From NCBI RefSeq assembly GCF_018130385.1, contig NZ_JAFCLU010000012.1, positions 1-64,000 of the forward strand: a DNA stretch of 64,000 nucleotides, in the 5' to 3' direction. Below, piece after piece: positions 25,039-34,685 of the stretch (within the stretch, counting starts at the first letter, position 1; every line of letters begins with the position of its first letter). Origin of the DNA: Bradyrhizobium sp. AUGA SZCCT0283 (lineage in GTDB: Bacteria; Pseudomonadota; Alphaproteobacteria; Rhizobiales; Xanthobacteraceae). Both the position numbers and the translations under genes were made by a program. The notes beneath the pieces were generated by a model. It was not told the DNA's origin, made no database searches, and saw nothing but the letters and a program-made list of their open reading frames with translations.

Positions 25039-25920
25039 ATGAAAGCAGCGTTTCTTCCGGACCGGGGCGTGGTCAAGGTCAGCGGCGAGGATGCCCGCAA
25101 CTTCCTCAATGGCCTCGTCACCACAGACGTCACGCTGCTGCAACCCGGCCTTGGCCGGTTCGGCGCGCTACTGACGCCGCAGGGCAAGATCACGGCCGAC
25201 TTCCTGATCACCGAAGCCCCGGCCGGCCATGGCGGCGGCTTCCTGATCGACGCGCCCCGCGCGCTGGCGCAGAACCTCGCCGACAAGCTCGGCTTCTATA
25301 AGCTGCGCGCCAAGGTCGCGGTGGAGAATATCTCCGACAGCATGGGCGTGCTGGCGGTATGGGACGGCGAGCCGGCCGTGAAACCCGATCTGGCTTTTGC
25401 CGATCCGCGGCATGAGGCGCTGGGCTGGCGCATTCTCGTGCCCGAAGATCTCAAGCAGAAGGTGGCCGACCTGATCGGCGCCGATCTCAGAGACAGTGAC
25501 GCCTATGAGGCCCATCGCATCGCCTCGGGCGTGCCGCGCGGCGGGCTCGATTTCATGTACAGCGACGCGTTTCCGCACGAGACCAATATGGATCGCCTGC
25601 ACGGCGTCGATTTCGACAAGGGCTGCTATGTCGGCCAGGAGGTGGTGTCGCGGATGCAGCATCGCGGCACCGCACGGACGCGGATCGTGCGGGTCACGCT
25701 CGAGGACTTTTCGCCGGAGACCGGCGTTGCCGTTCTCGGCGGCGACAAGCAGGTCGGCACCATGGGATCGACCGCCGGCGGCCACGGTCTCGCGCTGGTC
25801 CGGATCGACCGCGTTGCGGATGCGCTCGACGCGGGACTGCCGTTGACGGCCGGCGGCCTTGCGATCCGGCTGACCGACCCGAACGACGTTCGCACCCCAC
25901 CGAAGCAGACCGTCGCATGA
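25039..25920 (+). CDS. ygfZ: YgfZ/GcvT-like folate-binding protein
   Basis: A 293-aa GcvT-fold protein involved in folate-dependent maintenance of Fe-S enzymes such as MiaB. The family signature KGCYVGQEVVSRMQHRG (about 194-210) with its key cysteine is intact. The N-terminal half has GEDARNFLNGLVTTDV and LTPQGKITADFLI. It is followed 10 bp later by the 3-methyladenine glycosylase gene, then an HD hydrolase gene, forming a probable operon. Confidence 0.92.
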   Translation: MKAAFLPDRGVVKVSGEDARNFLNGLVTTDVTLLQPGLGRFGALLTPQGKITADFLITEAPAGHGGGFLIDAPRALAQNLADKLGFYKLRAKVAVENISDSMGVLAVWDGEPAVKPDLAFADPRHEALGWRILVPEDLKQKVADLIGADLRDSDAYEAHRIASGVPRGGLDFMYSDAFPHETNMDRLHGVDFDKGCYVGQEVVSRMQHRGTARTRIVRVTLEDFSPETGVAVLGGDKQVGTMGSTAGGHGLALVRIDRVADALDAGLPLTAGGLAIRLTDPNDVRTPPKQTVA

Positions 25921-25930
25921 GCAAATTCCT

Positions 25931-26557
25931 ATGAGCCGCTCCGCGCGCCTGCACCCCGACGGCAAGATGCGCTGCCCGTGGCCCGGCGAAGACCCGTTCT
26001 ACATGGCCTATCACGACACCGAGTGGGGCGTGCCGGAGTATGATGACCGCGCGCTCTATGAAAAGCTGATCCTCGACGGCTTTCAGGCCGGGCTGTCGTG
26101 GATCACGATTCTGCGCAAGCGCGAGAACTTCCGCAAAGCGTTCGACGATTTTCAGCCGGAAAAGATCGCGCGCTACAGCGACAAGAAGATCCATGCGCTG
26201 ATGAACGATACCGGCATCGTGCGCAACCGGGCCAAGATCGAAGGCGCCGTCAACAGCGCAAAGTCCTATTTGAAGATCATGGAAGAAGGCCCGGGCTTCT
26301 CCAAATTTCTGTGGGACTTCGTCGACGGCAAGCCCGTCGTCAACCAGTTCAAGACCACCGCCAGCGTGCCAGCCTCGACGCCGCTCTCGGTCAAGATTTC
26401 AAAGGAGCTCGGCGCGCGCGGCTTCAAATTCGTCGGTCCGACCATCGTCTATGCCTTCATGCAGGCCACCGGCATGGTCAACGATCATCTGGTCACCTGC
26501 TTCTGCCACGAGAACTGCAGCGGCAAACTTCGCAAGCCCCGCCTCAAGGCCAAATGA
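25931..26557 (+). CDS. tag: DNA-3-methyladenine glycosylase I
   Basis: It excises 3-methyladenine from alkylated DNA. The 208-aa protein shows the Tag hallmarks: MRCPWPGEDPFYMAYHDTEW near the N-terminus (first Zn-binding Cys plus a substrate Trp), LILDGFQAGLSWITILRKRE (active-site region with the essential Glu), GPTIVYAFMQATGMVNDH and the C-terminal zinc ligands VTCFCHENC. Length fits the family. Its stop overlaps the next gene by ATGA. Confidence 0.95.
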   Translation: MSRSARLHPDGKMRCPWPGEDPFYMAYHDTEWGVPEYDDRALYEKLILDGFQAGLSWITILRKRENFRKAFDDFQPEKIARYSDKKIHALMNDTGIVRNRAKIEGAVNSAKSYLKIMEEGPGFSKFLWDFVDGKPVVNQFKTTASVPASTPLSVKISKELGARGFKFVGPTIVYAFMQATGMVNDHLVTCFCHENCSGKLRKPRLKAK

Positions 26558-27165
26558 CGACGCGAAAATCGTCCAGCATCGCCAACCGCGCCTGGCAGCG
26601 GATGCTGTCGGGGCGGCGGCTCGACCTGCTCGACCCCTCCCCGCTCGATATCGAGATCGCCGACATCGCCCATGGCCTGGCGCGCGTTGCGCGCTGGAAC
26701 GGCCAGACCAGCGGCGCACATATTTTCTCGGTGGCGCAGCACACGCTGCTGGTGGAAACCGTCATGCGCGAGCAGATGCCGCGCGTCGACGTCCGCTTCC
26801 GGATTGCAGCGCTGCTGCACGACGCTCCGGAATATGTCATCGGCGACATGATCTCGCCGTTCAAGGCGGTGCTCGGCGGCGACTACAAGGTGGTGGAGAA
26901 GCGCCTGCTCGCGGCGATCCATATCCGCTTCGGCCTGCCGCCAACTCTCGCCGATGAAATCACCAAAGCCATCAAGGCGGCCGATCGCGGCGCGGCCTAT
27001 CTCGAAGCCACCCACCTGGCGGGATTTTCGCAAGCCGAGGCGAAGCGCCTGTTCGGCAGGGATCCTGGCCTGCCCGAAGCCACGGTGCGCGACTATCTGA
27101 CCCCGTGGACCGCGGCCCGGGCCGAGAAGCAGTTTTTGGCGCGATTCAAGCTGCTGCTTGGTTGA
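26554..27165 (+). CDS. HD-domain hydrolase (YfbR-like)
   Basis: A 203-aa HD-superfamily phosphohydrolase. Metal ligands are visible as SVAQHTLLV (His), ALLHDAPEYVIGDM (HD doublet) and a later D in IKAADRGAAY. The N-terminus DPSPLDIEIADIAHGLARVA resembles YfbR-type 5'-deoxynucleotidases and other Rhizobiales HD proteins. It starts at an ATG overlapping the tag stop codon, so it is coupled to a DNA-repair gene; a role in nucleotide pool clean-up is plausible but inferred. Confidence 0.85.
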   Translation: MTTRKSSSIANRAWQRMLSGRRLDLLDPSPLDIEIADIAHGLARVARWNGQTSGAHIFSVAQHTLLVETVMREQMPRVDVRFRIAALLHDAPEYVIGDMISPFKAVLGGDYKVVEKRLLAAIHIRFGLPPTLADEITKAIKAADRGAAYLEATHLAGFSQAEAKRLFGRDPGLPEATVRDYLTPWTAARAEKQFLARFKLLLG

Positions 27166-27253
27166 TTGCCCCGTGCAAACCTGCTTTCACCGCCCCACCC
27201 GCGGGCCTATAATTGCGATAAATTAGGACTAGGGAACGCTTCGAAGGATCGCC

Positions 27254-27760
27254 ATGCTTCACGTCTGTTCGCTTGCCGCACTTCCCGAGACCGTAAGAGC
27301 CACCGGCGCCAGCCACATCCTCACCGTGATGGCCAATGTCGATCAGGTGCAACGGCCGGCTTCGATTCTCGAGGTCAACCACCTGAAAGTGTCGATGGAC
27401 GACATCACCGAGCAAATGGACGGCTTCGTCGCGCCATCCGACCAGCATATCGAGAGGGTGCTGAACTTCGTCCGCAATTGGGACCGCAGCGCGCCGATGG
27501 TGGTGCATTGCTATGCCGGCATCAGCCGCTCGACCGCGAGCGCCTTTGCCGCCGCCTGCATGCTCAATCCGCATCGCGACGAGATCGAGATCGCCCGGCA
27601 AATTCGCGCCCGCTCCCCGATCGCTTCTCCCAACCGGCTGATCGTCAGCCTCGCCGACAAGGCGCTGGGGCGTGAGGGCCGGATGCTGCGCGCCCTCGAC
27701 GAAATGGGCCCCGGCAGCATGACCGTCGAGGGCCGGCCGTTCCAGCTCGATCTGGAATAG
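27254..27760 (+). CDS. Protein tyrosine phosphatase-like protein
   Basis: A 168-aa cysteine phosphatase. The P-loop is VVHCYAGISRSTAS (about 80-93), matching HCxxGxxRS, and a general-acid aspartate may lie in SMDDITEQMDGF. It resembles the small dual-specificity/tyrosine phosphatases found in alphaproteobacteria. No signal peptide; cytoplasmic. It is separated from the HD hydrolase gene by about 90 bp and may have its own promoter. The substrate is unknown. Confidence 0.83.
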   Translation: MLHVCSLAALPETVRATGASHILTVMANVDQVQRPASILEVNHLKVSMDDITEQMDGFVAPSDQHIERVLNFVRNWDRSAPMVVHCYAGISRSTASAFAAACMLNPHRDEIEIARQIRARSPIASPNRLIVSLADKALGREGRMLRALDEMGPGSMTVEGRPFQLDLE

Positions 27761-27864
27761 GGCGGCAGATTTGAACTTTTAGCGGGTAAAGCTGCACTCA
27801 CTGGATTGCAACCGGGCTGCCGACGTGGCCGGTTAACTCTTTGACGCGCCCGCCTGGAGGCCAG

Positions 27865-30573
27865 ATGTTCGACGACCCCTTCGTTTTCTTCGCGCTCGTG
27901 ATCGCAATCGTCGCCCTGATCTTCGCGCGGAAGGCCATGAATCAGGTTGCAGAGCTGCGAGCGCGGCTGGAAGCGATCGGGGCGACAGCCGCCACCGCGA
28001 CGCCCATGCCGCCGCCCCTGACGCCGCTGGAGGCGTTCGAGCAGACATTGCCGCCGGCCTCGCCCGGGGTCACGCCGGAGCCACCGCCCATCATCCCTGA
28101 CGTTGAGTCGATCGCTCCCGCTGCGTCCGCTGACGCGACAGAGCAGACCGCCAGCGGAACGGCACCACCACCACCGTTGCCGCAGCCCGACCGCGGCTTC
28201 GAGGAGACGATCGGCACCCGCTGGGTAGTGTGGGTCGGTGGGCTGACGCTGGCGCTCGGCGGGTTCTTCATGGTGCGCTATTCGATCGAGGCCGGCCTGC
28301 TCGGTCCTGGCGTCCGTACGATGCTGGGCGGCCTGTTCGCGCTGGCCCTGCTGCTGGCCGGCGAATGGACCCGCCGCAAGGAGAGCGTGTCTTCCATCGC
28401 AGCGCTGCCGATCGCCAATATCCCGGCCATCCTGACGGCCGCCGGCACGGCAGTCGCGTTTGCCACGGTGTATGCGGCCTATGCGCTGTACGGCTTCCTG
28501 GTGCCGGCCACCGCTTTCATCCTGCTGGGACTGGTGGCGCTGGGCACGCTGGCCGCAGCGCTGTTGCACGGCCCGGCGCTCGCCGGTCTCGGCGTCGTCG
28601 GCGCCTTCGTAACGCCGGTCCTGGTCTCGTCCGGCAAGCCGGACTTCTGGGCGCTCTACATCTATCTCGCGATCGTCACCGCCGCGGCGTTCGGCCTGGC
28701 GCGTGTCAGGCTGTGGCGCTGGCTTGCGGTCACCACGATCGCGTTCGCGCTGTTGTGGACATTCCCCTGCCTGCAATGCGGTCCGTCGATGGTCGGCCCG
28801 CATGCGTTCCACGTGCTCGCCGGTTTCATTCTCGCCGCCTTGCTGGTGGTGTGCGGCTTCATGTTCGGTCCGCCCGCCGACGAGGGCCAGGTCGAGCCGA
28901 TCTCATCCGGCTCGCTCGCGGCCTATCTGCTCGGCGCAACCTTGATCGTGCTGAACAGCTTTCATGCCGACACGGCGATGATCGTGTTCGGCCTGCTGGT
29001 GGCCGGCAGTCTCCTGGTCGCCTGGCGCAGCGATGCCGCCGCCGGCGCGGTCGGGGCCGCGGCTGCGTTGGTGTTTGTCGTATTCGCCGAATGGGTCATT
29101 CGCGCCAATCCGGACATGCTGGTGCTGCCCGGCGGCCCGCTGCAAGGCATCGGGCCGAGCGCAACGGACGGATCGGTGTCGCTGCACCTGATATCGGCCG
29201 CGATCTTCGCCGCAGGTTTTGGCGTCGCAGGATTTCTGGCGCAGGGCCGCTTCGCGGGGCCGGTCATACCGGTGATCTGGTCGGCTGCGGCGGTGTTCAC
29301 GCCGCTGGCGCTGCTGGTCGCGCTCTACGCCCGCATCGCGCATCTCGACCGCTCGATCCCGTTTGCAATTCTCGCGGTGATGCTGGCTGCGGCCTATGCC
29401 GCCGCGACCGAGATCCTCTCAAAGCGCGAGGACCGGCCGGGGCTGCAGGCCTCGATCGCGCTGTTTGCGACCGGCACGCTCGCAGCGCTGGCGCTGGCGC
29501 TGACCTTTGCGCTGGAAAAGGGCTGGCTTACGATCGCGCTGGCGCTGATGTCGGCAGGCACCGCCTGGATTTCGACGCAGCGGCCGATCGCGTTCCTGCG
29601 CACGCTCGCGGCCATCCTCGCCGGCATTGTGGTGCTGCGGATCGGCTACGAGCCGCGCATCGTGGGCCAGGCCGTCGGCACCACGCCGATCTTCAACTGG
29701 CTGCTGTGGGGCTATGGCATTCCGGCGCTCTCGTTCTGGGCCGGCAGCATCTTCCTGCGCCGCGGCGGTGATGACGCGCCGCTGCGGACGGTGGAGGCGG
29801 CGGCGATCCTGTTCACGGTGCTGCTGGCGTTCATGGAAATCCGCCATGCCGTCAACAATGGCGATGTGTATCGGCAGAGCGCCGGCCTTACCGAGGTTGC
29901 GTTGCAGGTCGGCGTGGCGCTGGCGATGGCGATCGGGCTGGAGCGCCTGCGCGTGCGCACCGGCAGCGTCATTCACAATGCCGGCGCGGTTCTGCTCACC
30001 GCGTTTGCGGGCCTGGCGGCGCTGTTCGGGCTGATGGTGCTGGAAAATCCGATTCTCTGGTACATCGACGTCGGCGGCGCTGTCATCAACCTGCTGCTGC
30101 TCGGCTATGCCCTGCCCGCCGTGCTTGCGCTGCTGTTATCCTATGCGGTGGCGGGCCGGCGTCCGGTCAGCTACGCCAACACGATCGCGGCGGGAGCGCT
30201 CATTCTCGCGCTCGCTTACGTGACGTTTGAAATCCGGAGAATCTATCACGGCCCGGTCTTGTCCGTCGGCCCGACCACCGGCGCCGAGCAATACACCTAT
30301 TCGATCGCCTGGCTGGCGTTCGGCGTGACCCTGCTCGGTATCGGCATTCTCTTCAACTCGCAACGCGCGCGGCTGGCGTCAGCGGTCGTCATCGGACTGA
30401 CGATCCTGAAAGCCTTCCTGATCGACATGTCGACGCTCACGGGCGTCTACCGTGCGCTGTCCTTCATGTGCCTCGGCCTGGTGCTGGTGGCGATCGGCTG
30501 GCTGTACCAGCGGATCCTGTTCCGCAGGCAGGCGGCAGCGCCGGTCGCACCAGCCGCCCCGACCGGGAGTTGA
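27865..30573 (+). CDS. DUF2339 multi-spanning membrane protein
   Basis: A ~902-aa integral membrane protein. An N-terminal membrane anchor (FFALVIAIVALIFARKA) leads into a short coiled coil (NQVAELRARLEAI), a Pro/Ala-rich linker (~35-110) and then more than 20 hydrophobic helices in an almost unbroken series, the DUF2339 architecture. GGAGG lies 5-6 nt before the ATG at 27865, which is favoured over the upstream TTG. The family is conserved in many Gram-negatives with no established function; a transport or envelope role is inferred from topology only. It converges with the chemotaxis receptor gene, the stops being 4 nt apart. Confidence 0.9.
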   Translation: MFDDPFVFFALVIAIVALIFARKAMNQVAELRARLEAIGATAATATPMPPPLTPLEAFEQTLPPASPGVTPEPPPIIPDVESIAPAASADATEQTASGTAPPPPLPQPDRGFEETIGTRWVVWVGGLTLALGGFFMVRYSIEAGLLGPGVRTMLGGLFALALLLAGEWTRRKESVSSIAALPIANIPAILTAAGTAVAFATVYAAYALYGFLVPATAFILLGLVALGTLAAALLHGPALAGLGVVGAFVTPVLVSSGKPDFWALYIYLAIVTAAAFGLARVRLWRWLAVTTIAFALLWTFPCLQCGPSMVGPHAFHVLAGFILAALLVVCGFMFGPPADEGQVEPISSGSLAAYLLGATLIVLNSFHADTAMIVFGLLVAGSLLVAWRSDAAAGAVGAAAALVFVVFAEWVIRANPDMLVLPGGPLQGIGPSATDGSVSLHLISAAIFAAGFGVAGFLAQGRFAGPVIPVIWSAAAVFTPLALLVALYARIAHLDRSIPFAILAVMLAAAYAAATEILSKREDRPGLQASIALFATGTLAALALALTFALEKGWLTIALALMSAGTAWISTQRPIAFLRTLAAILAGIVVLRIGYEPRIVGQAVGTTPIFNWLLWGYGIPALSFWAGSIFLRRGGDDAPLRTVEAAAILFTVLLAFMEIRHAVNNGDVYRQSAGLTEVALQVGVALAMAIGLERLRVRTGSVIHNAGAVLLTAFAGLAALFGLMVLENPILWYIDVGGAVINLLLLGYALPAVLALLLSYAVAGRRPVSYANTIAAGALILALAYVTFEIRRIYHGPVLSVGPTTGAEQYTYSIAWLAFGVTLLGIGILFNSQRARLASAVVIGLTILKAFLIDMSTLTGVYRALSFMCLGLVLVAIGWLYQRILFRRQAAAPVAPAAPTGS

Positions 30574-30577
30574 TCAG

Positions 30578-32266
30578 CTACGCGGCGCGCACCGACTCGA
30601 GGAATTTGGCAACCTCGACCTTAAGACGGTTGCTGTCGCTCGACAGCAACTGCGCCGCGGAGAGAACGTGTGACGAGGCCGTCTCCGTCTCGGTCGCGCC
30701 GCGCTGCACATCGGTGATGTTGGCGGAGACCATCTGCGTCCCCTGCGCGGCCTGCTGCACGTTGCGGGAGATTTCCTGCGTCGCCGCGCCCTGCTCTTCC
30801 ACGGCGGCTGCGATCGCGGAGGAAATTTCGGACAGCTTTCCGATGGTGCCCGAGATTTCCTGGATGGCGCCGACCGAATCCTGGGTCGCAGCCTGGATAC
30901 CGGTGATTTGCTGACCGATCTCGCCGGTAGCCTTGGCGGTCTGTTCGGCCAGCGCCTTCACCTCGGACGCAACGACCGCGAAGCCACGGCCGGCTTCACC
31001 GGCACGTGCCGCCTCGATGGTGGCGTTGAGCGCAAGCAGGTTGGTCTGGCCCGCGATGTTGTTGATCAGCTCGATCACGTCGCCGATGCGGGCGGCGGCC
31101 TTCGACAGTTCGCCGACCCGATCGTTGGTCCTTGACGCCTGATCCACGGCTTCGCTGGCCATCCGCGCGGATTCCTGCACCTGCCGGCTGATCTCGTTGA
31201 CCGAGGACGCCATTTCCTCGGTGGCAGATGCGACCGACTGCACATTGGTGGAGGCTTCCTCCGAGGCTGCCGAGACGGTGGTGGCGAGCTCCTGCGCACG
31301 CTCCGCGGTCGAGGTCAGCGTGCCTGCGGAAGCCTCGAGCTCGGTCGAGGCCGAAGAAACGGTTTCGACGATCTCGCCGATCATGGCTTCGAAGTCCCGC
31401 GTGATGCCGTCGACACGACGGCCGCGCTCGATCTTGGCTTCGGCATCGCGGGCAGCGGCTTCATCGGCAGCCTTCTTGGCAATCAGCGCATCCTTGAATA
31501 CCTGCAACGCGTCCGCCATGGCGCCGATTTCGGTCTTCTCACCGCGGCGCGTCACTGCGGCGCTCAGGTCGCCGTTTCCCAGCGCCTGCATCGGCTTCAC
31601 GATGGAGACAATCCCGCTCGATAGGTCGCGAACCAGATAGATCCCCACGCCGACACCGCAGATGATGACGGCAGCGACAATGCCCAAGACGGTCCAGAAC
31701 GCGAGATTATAACCTTCCGCGGCTTGCCGGGTCGCGGTGTCTGCGCCCGCATTGTTGAGATTGATGGATTTTTCCAGGAACGCATCGGATTCGGCGGCGA
31801 TCACCGCAACCCTCTTGGAGATGGCCTCGCTCGCCTCATGGGGAATCCGGCCGATGCTCTGACGCGACAACTCGATGACGTCCTGAACGCCGGTCATGTA
31901 TTTGTCCCAGGCGCGCGCCCAGTTCTCGAAGATCGAGCGCTCTTCAGGAGTGGAAATCAAAGGCTCGTAAGCCTTGCGATCCTTCGCGATCCTTTCGAGG
32001 ATGCTGGCCAGTCTCTTGTCGTTGGCGGCCTTCGCTTCCAGCGTTTCCGCCATGACGTGGGCCCGCAGCGCAATACGGAACAGATTGATATCCGCGCGCA
32101 GTTCACCGAGCACCCGGACGCTCGGAAGCCAGCTCGAGGCGATTTCCACCGTATGGGCGTTGATCACCTGCATGCTGCGGATCGCCAGCAGGCCCATGCA
32201 GGACATCGCGATCAGCATGAATGCAATCACGGCGATGACCTTGGCGCGGATGGAAAGTGCGGACAT
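30578..32266 (-). CDS. Methyl-accepting chemotaxis protein
   Basis: A 562-aa chemoreceptor. TM1 is residues ~8-30 (VIAVIAFMLIAMSCMGLLAI), followed by a ~150-residue four-helix-bundle ligand domain, TM2 at about 190-210 (FWTVLGIVAAVIICGVGVGI), a HAMP domain, and a cytoplasmic signalling domain with the conserved hairpin tip INNIAGQTNLLALNATIEAA and RAGEAGRGFAVVASEV. There is no C-terminal CheR-binding pentapeptide; it ends VAKFLESVRAA. It should sense a periplasmic ligand and control CheA. The second Met of the frame (32266) is taken as the start. No che genes are nearby, so it is an orphan receptor. Confidence 0.94.
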   Translation of the reverse strand: MSALSIRAKVIAVIAFMLIAMSCMGLLAIRSMQVINAHTVEIASSWLPSVRVLGELRADINLFRIALRAHVMAETLEAKAANDKRLASILERIAKDRKAYEPLISTPEERSIFENWARAWDKYMTGVQDVIELSRQSIGRIPHEASEAISKRVAVIAAESDAFLEKSINLNNAGADTATRQAAEGYNLAFWTVLGIVAAVIICGVGVGIYLVRDLSSGIVSIVKPMQALGNGDLSAAVTRRGEKTEIGAMADALQVFKDALIAKKAADEAAARDAEAKIERGRRVDGITRDFEAMIGEIVETVSSASTELEASAGTLTSTAERAQELATTVSAASEEASTNVQSVASATEEMASSVNEISRQVQESARMASEAVDQASRTNDRVGELSKAAARIGDVIELINNIAGQTNLLALNATIEAARAGEAGRGFAVVASEVKALAEQTAKATGEIGQQITGIQAATQDSVGAIQEISGTIGKLSEISSAIAAAVEEQGAATQEISRNVQQAAQGTQMVSANITDVQRGATETETASSHVLSAAQLLSSDSNRLKVEVAKFLESVRAA

Positions 32267-32435
32267 GGCTGGCTCTCTCAAGCGTTGGAGACGGGCGCCG
32301 CGGAATTATGAAGGATTGCCGTCAATGTTCGATGCGCCGGGAATATTCGGCAACGGTACGCATCAGGTTCCAAGCGATGGTTAATTCGGCGCTCCGTAGA
32401 ATTACCGGTTGCAGCGACGCACGCCGGCTGGAGCA

Positions 32436-32669
32436 TCAGCCAATGGATTCGGCGACAAGACGAATCCTGAACACCGGCTTCTTGGCTTCGTCCAGAAGCT
32501 CCATCTGCCATTCGGCATTCTGTTTCAGGCTGCGCGAAAGACTGCCGAGGAGGTTGCCGCAGACCTTGGTCATCTCGGTCCAGGCGGCCTCGCGGCTTTC
32601 AAATTCGGACCCCTGATCGGACGCGCCTGCATAGCGGCCGTGGCTGATCCGAAAAAAATACAGCGGCAT
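32436..32669 (-). CDS. DUF6894 family small protein
   Basis: A 77-aa protein beginning MPLYFFRISHGRYAGASDQG, the typical opening of the DUF6894 family abundant in Bradyrhizobium and relatives, with KQNAEWQMELLDE near the C-terminus. Upstream in-frame ATGs at 32681 and 32717 exist but family members begin at MPxYFF. It is a soluble predicted alpha/beta protein of unknown role, often linked to stress genes. Confidence 0.85.
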   Translation of the reverse strand: MPLYFFRISHGRYAGASDQGSEFESREAAWTEMTKVCGNLLGSLSRSLKQNAEWQMELLDEAKKPVFRIRLVAESIG

Positions 32670-32878
32670 GATTGATCTCATGTGTTGGGCCGCCTCCCGG
32701 CCTTCTTTGCCGGTCACCAGTTGGAATGAGATTCGCTACCAGGACATGAATGCGCCAGCCCGTATGACTACGGGTTCGCGGGCGCCGGATAAGGCGGGAT
32801 GCCGTGCGACGACTCTCGGACCGGCAGCATGCCCCCGATTCCGAGGCCGCTCATTGCCGTCTTGCGATGTTTTGGCGA

Positions 32879-33493
32879 TCAATCGGTCGAGCGGCGCAGC
32901 TCCGGCGCACTCTCGGCCTTGGCCGGTTCAGACTTCGCCTGCTCCGCCTTCGGCTCGGATTTCACCGGCTCGAGTTTGGCGCTCTCGACCGGTGGCGTCT
33001 CGACCCGCGCCGTCACTTCGGCACGTGCGTCAACCGCGCGCGACGGCTCCTCCCGACGATGCAGCGAGCGCGGCCGCGCCACGGAGCGCGCCATCAGCAT
33101 TTGCGAGGCGCCCTGATGGCGGAAATCGCAATAGGCGAAGCCCATGCCCGAGACGGAGCCGCGGAACGAGCGATCGTCGCGCTTGTCGATATTGAAGCAC
33201 GGCTCGAACGGAAGTCCCTTGATCGAAGCACAAACGGCCTGGCCGCGAATCTGCAGCGTGTTGCCGGGCAGGCGCACATGGCGGATCGGGCCCGAGCCGC
33301 TGAATTGGATAGAACCGGCGGCGCCGAGATCGTCGAGCACGCGGCCAGCGCCGCGAGTGCCGTCAAAGCAGGTGAAGGCGAAGATCTTGCCAGCCACAAA
33401 CCTGCGCGCCTCATCGGCATTCATCGCCCCGGCCAGCGCAGGAACGATCATCGCACTGGCCGTGACGGCCCCCAGAACCAAACGCGCAAGCAT
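32879..33493 (-). CDS. Exported conserved hypothetical protein
   Basis: A 204-aa protein with a signal peptide (MLARLVLGAVTASAMIVPAL, cleavage after AGA). The mature N-terminal domain (~25-130) contains four cysteines in FAFTCFDGTRGAG, QAVCASIKGLPFEPCF and AYCDFR, probably two disulfides. The C-terminal ~60 residues are a low-complexity Pro/Glu/Lys/Ala tail with repeated KSEPKAE-like units. It is likely periplasmic or cell-wall associated; function unknown. Confidence 0.78.
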   Translation of the reverse strand: MLARLVLGAVTASAMIVPALAGAMNADEARRFVAGKIFAFTCFDGTRGAGRVLDDLGAAGSIQFSGSGPIRHVRLPGNTLQIRGQAVCASIKGLPFEPCFNIDKRDDRSFRGSVSGMGFAYCDFRHQGASQMLMARSVARPRSLHRREEPSRAVDARAEVTARVETPPVESAKLEPVKSEPKAEQAKSEPAKAESAPELRRSTD

Positions 33494-33655
33494 GCAGCTA
33501 CTCCAACTTTACAAGAGCGCGGGCGCCCGCTTTGGCTTGAGCATGAAAACCGGGACCCCAGTTTGCCGGACCATGCTGCAGACCTCTTTACCCCGTGCTT
33601 ACCATATCAACCGTGGCAACATTGGAGCAGGTTGGTTGGTAAAGTCTGAACGCCG

Positions 33656-34642
33656 TTAGAGAATTTTTACCACGATTCGTCCGCGGACCTGGCCAGCGAG
33701 AATTTGCGCGCCGGTTCCGATGACTTGGTCGAGGGTGATTTCCTGAGTAATTTCAGCGAGTTTCCCCTTGTCCAAATCGCTGGCAAGACGGTTCCAGGCA
33801 AGCTTGCGCTGGGGCAACGGGCACATCACGGAATCGATGCCCAGAAGGCACACCCCGCGCAAAATAAACGGCGCGACCGAGGACGGCAGGTCCATGCCGG
33901 CGGCGAGGCCACAGGCGGCAATGGCGCCGCCATATTTGGTCATCGAGAGCAGGTTGGCGAGCGTGGTCGAGCCGACGCTGTCGACGCCGCCCGCCCAGCG
34001 CTCCTTCGCCAGCGGCTTGGCGGGCCCGGCGAGTTCGGCACGGTCGATCACCTCGGCGGCGCCGAGACCCTTGAGATAGTCAGCCTCCGACAGCCGCCCG
34101 GTGGAAGCGATGACGTGGTAGCCGAGCTTCGAAAGCACGGCGGTGGCGACCGAGCCGACGCCGCCGGCGGCGCCGGTCACCACGACAGGGCCGCGCGCAG
34201 GCGTCAGGCCATGCTTCTCCAGCGCCAGCACCGACAGCATCGCGGTATAGCCGGCGGTGCCGATCGCCATCGCATCACGCGTCGACATGCGATCGGGCAG
34301 CCGCACCAGCCAGTCGCCCTTGACGCGTGCCTTCTCGGCATAGGCGCCGAGATGGGTCTCGCCCATGCCCCAGCCATTGCAGACGACCTTGTCGCCGGCC
34401 TTCCACGCCGGATGCGAGGATTGTTCGACGGTGCCGGCGAAATCGATGCCGGCGATCATGGGGAAGCGCCGCACCACGGGGGCCTTGCCGGTGACGGCCA
34501 GGCCATCCTTGTAGTTCAGCGTCGACCACTCGACCGCAACCGTGACGTCGCCTTCCATCAGCTCGGCTTCGTCGAACTGCGTCAGTGCGGCGGTGGTGCC
34601 CTTCTCCGCCTTGTCGATCCTGATGGCCTTGAACGTTCCCAC
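33656..34642 (-). CDS. acuI: Zinc-independent MDR oxidoreductase, AcuI/YhdH-type acryloyl-CoA reductase
   Basis: A 328-aa medium-chain dehydrogenase/reductase that reduces 2-enoyl-CoA compounds such as acryloyl-CoA with NADPH. Characteristic segments are VEWSTLNYKDGLAVTGKAPV (about 34-53), PMIAGIDFAGTV, the NADPH-binding VVVTGAAGGVGSVATAVLSK and FILRGVCLLGIDSVM. No structural zinc cysteines are present, as expected. The open frame extends 20 codons upstream, but GTG at 34642 has GGGGAG seven bases before it and matches the family N-terminus GTFKAI. The 44-nt gap behind the MFS gene suggests a shared operon. Confidence 0.9.
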   Translation of the reverse strand: MGTFKAIRIDKAEKGTTAALTQFDEAELMEGDVTVAVEWSTLNYKDGLAVTGKAPVVRRFPMIAGIDFAGTVEQSSHPAWKAGDKVVCNGWGMGETHLGAYAEKARVKGDWLVRLPDRMSTRDAMAIGTAGYTAMLSVLALEKHGLTPARGPVVVTGAAGGVGSVATAVLSKLGYHVIASTGRLSEADYLKGLGAAEVIDRAELAGPAKPLAKERWAGGVDSVGSTTLANLLSMTKYGGAIAACGLAAGMDLPSSVAPFILRGVCLLGIDSVMCPLPQRKLAWNRLASDLDKGKLAEITQEITLDQVIGTGAQILAGQVRGRIVVKIL

Positions 34643-34685
34643 GGCAAACTCCCCGAACTTTTCTCTGACGGGAGTGTTTACCGCA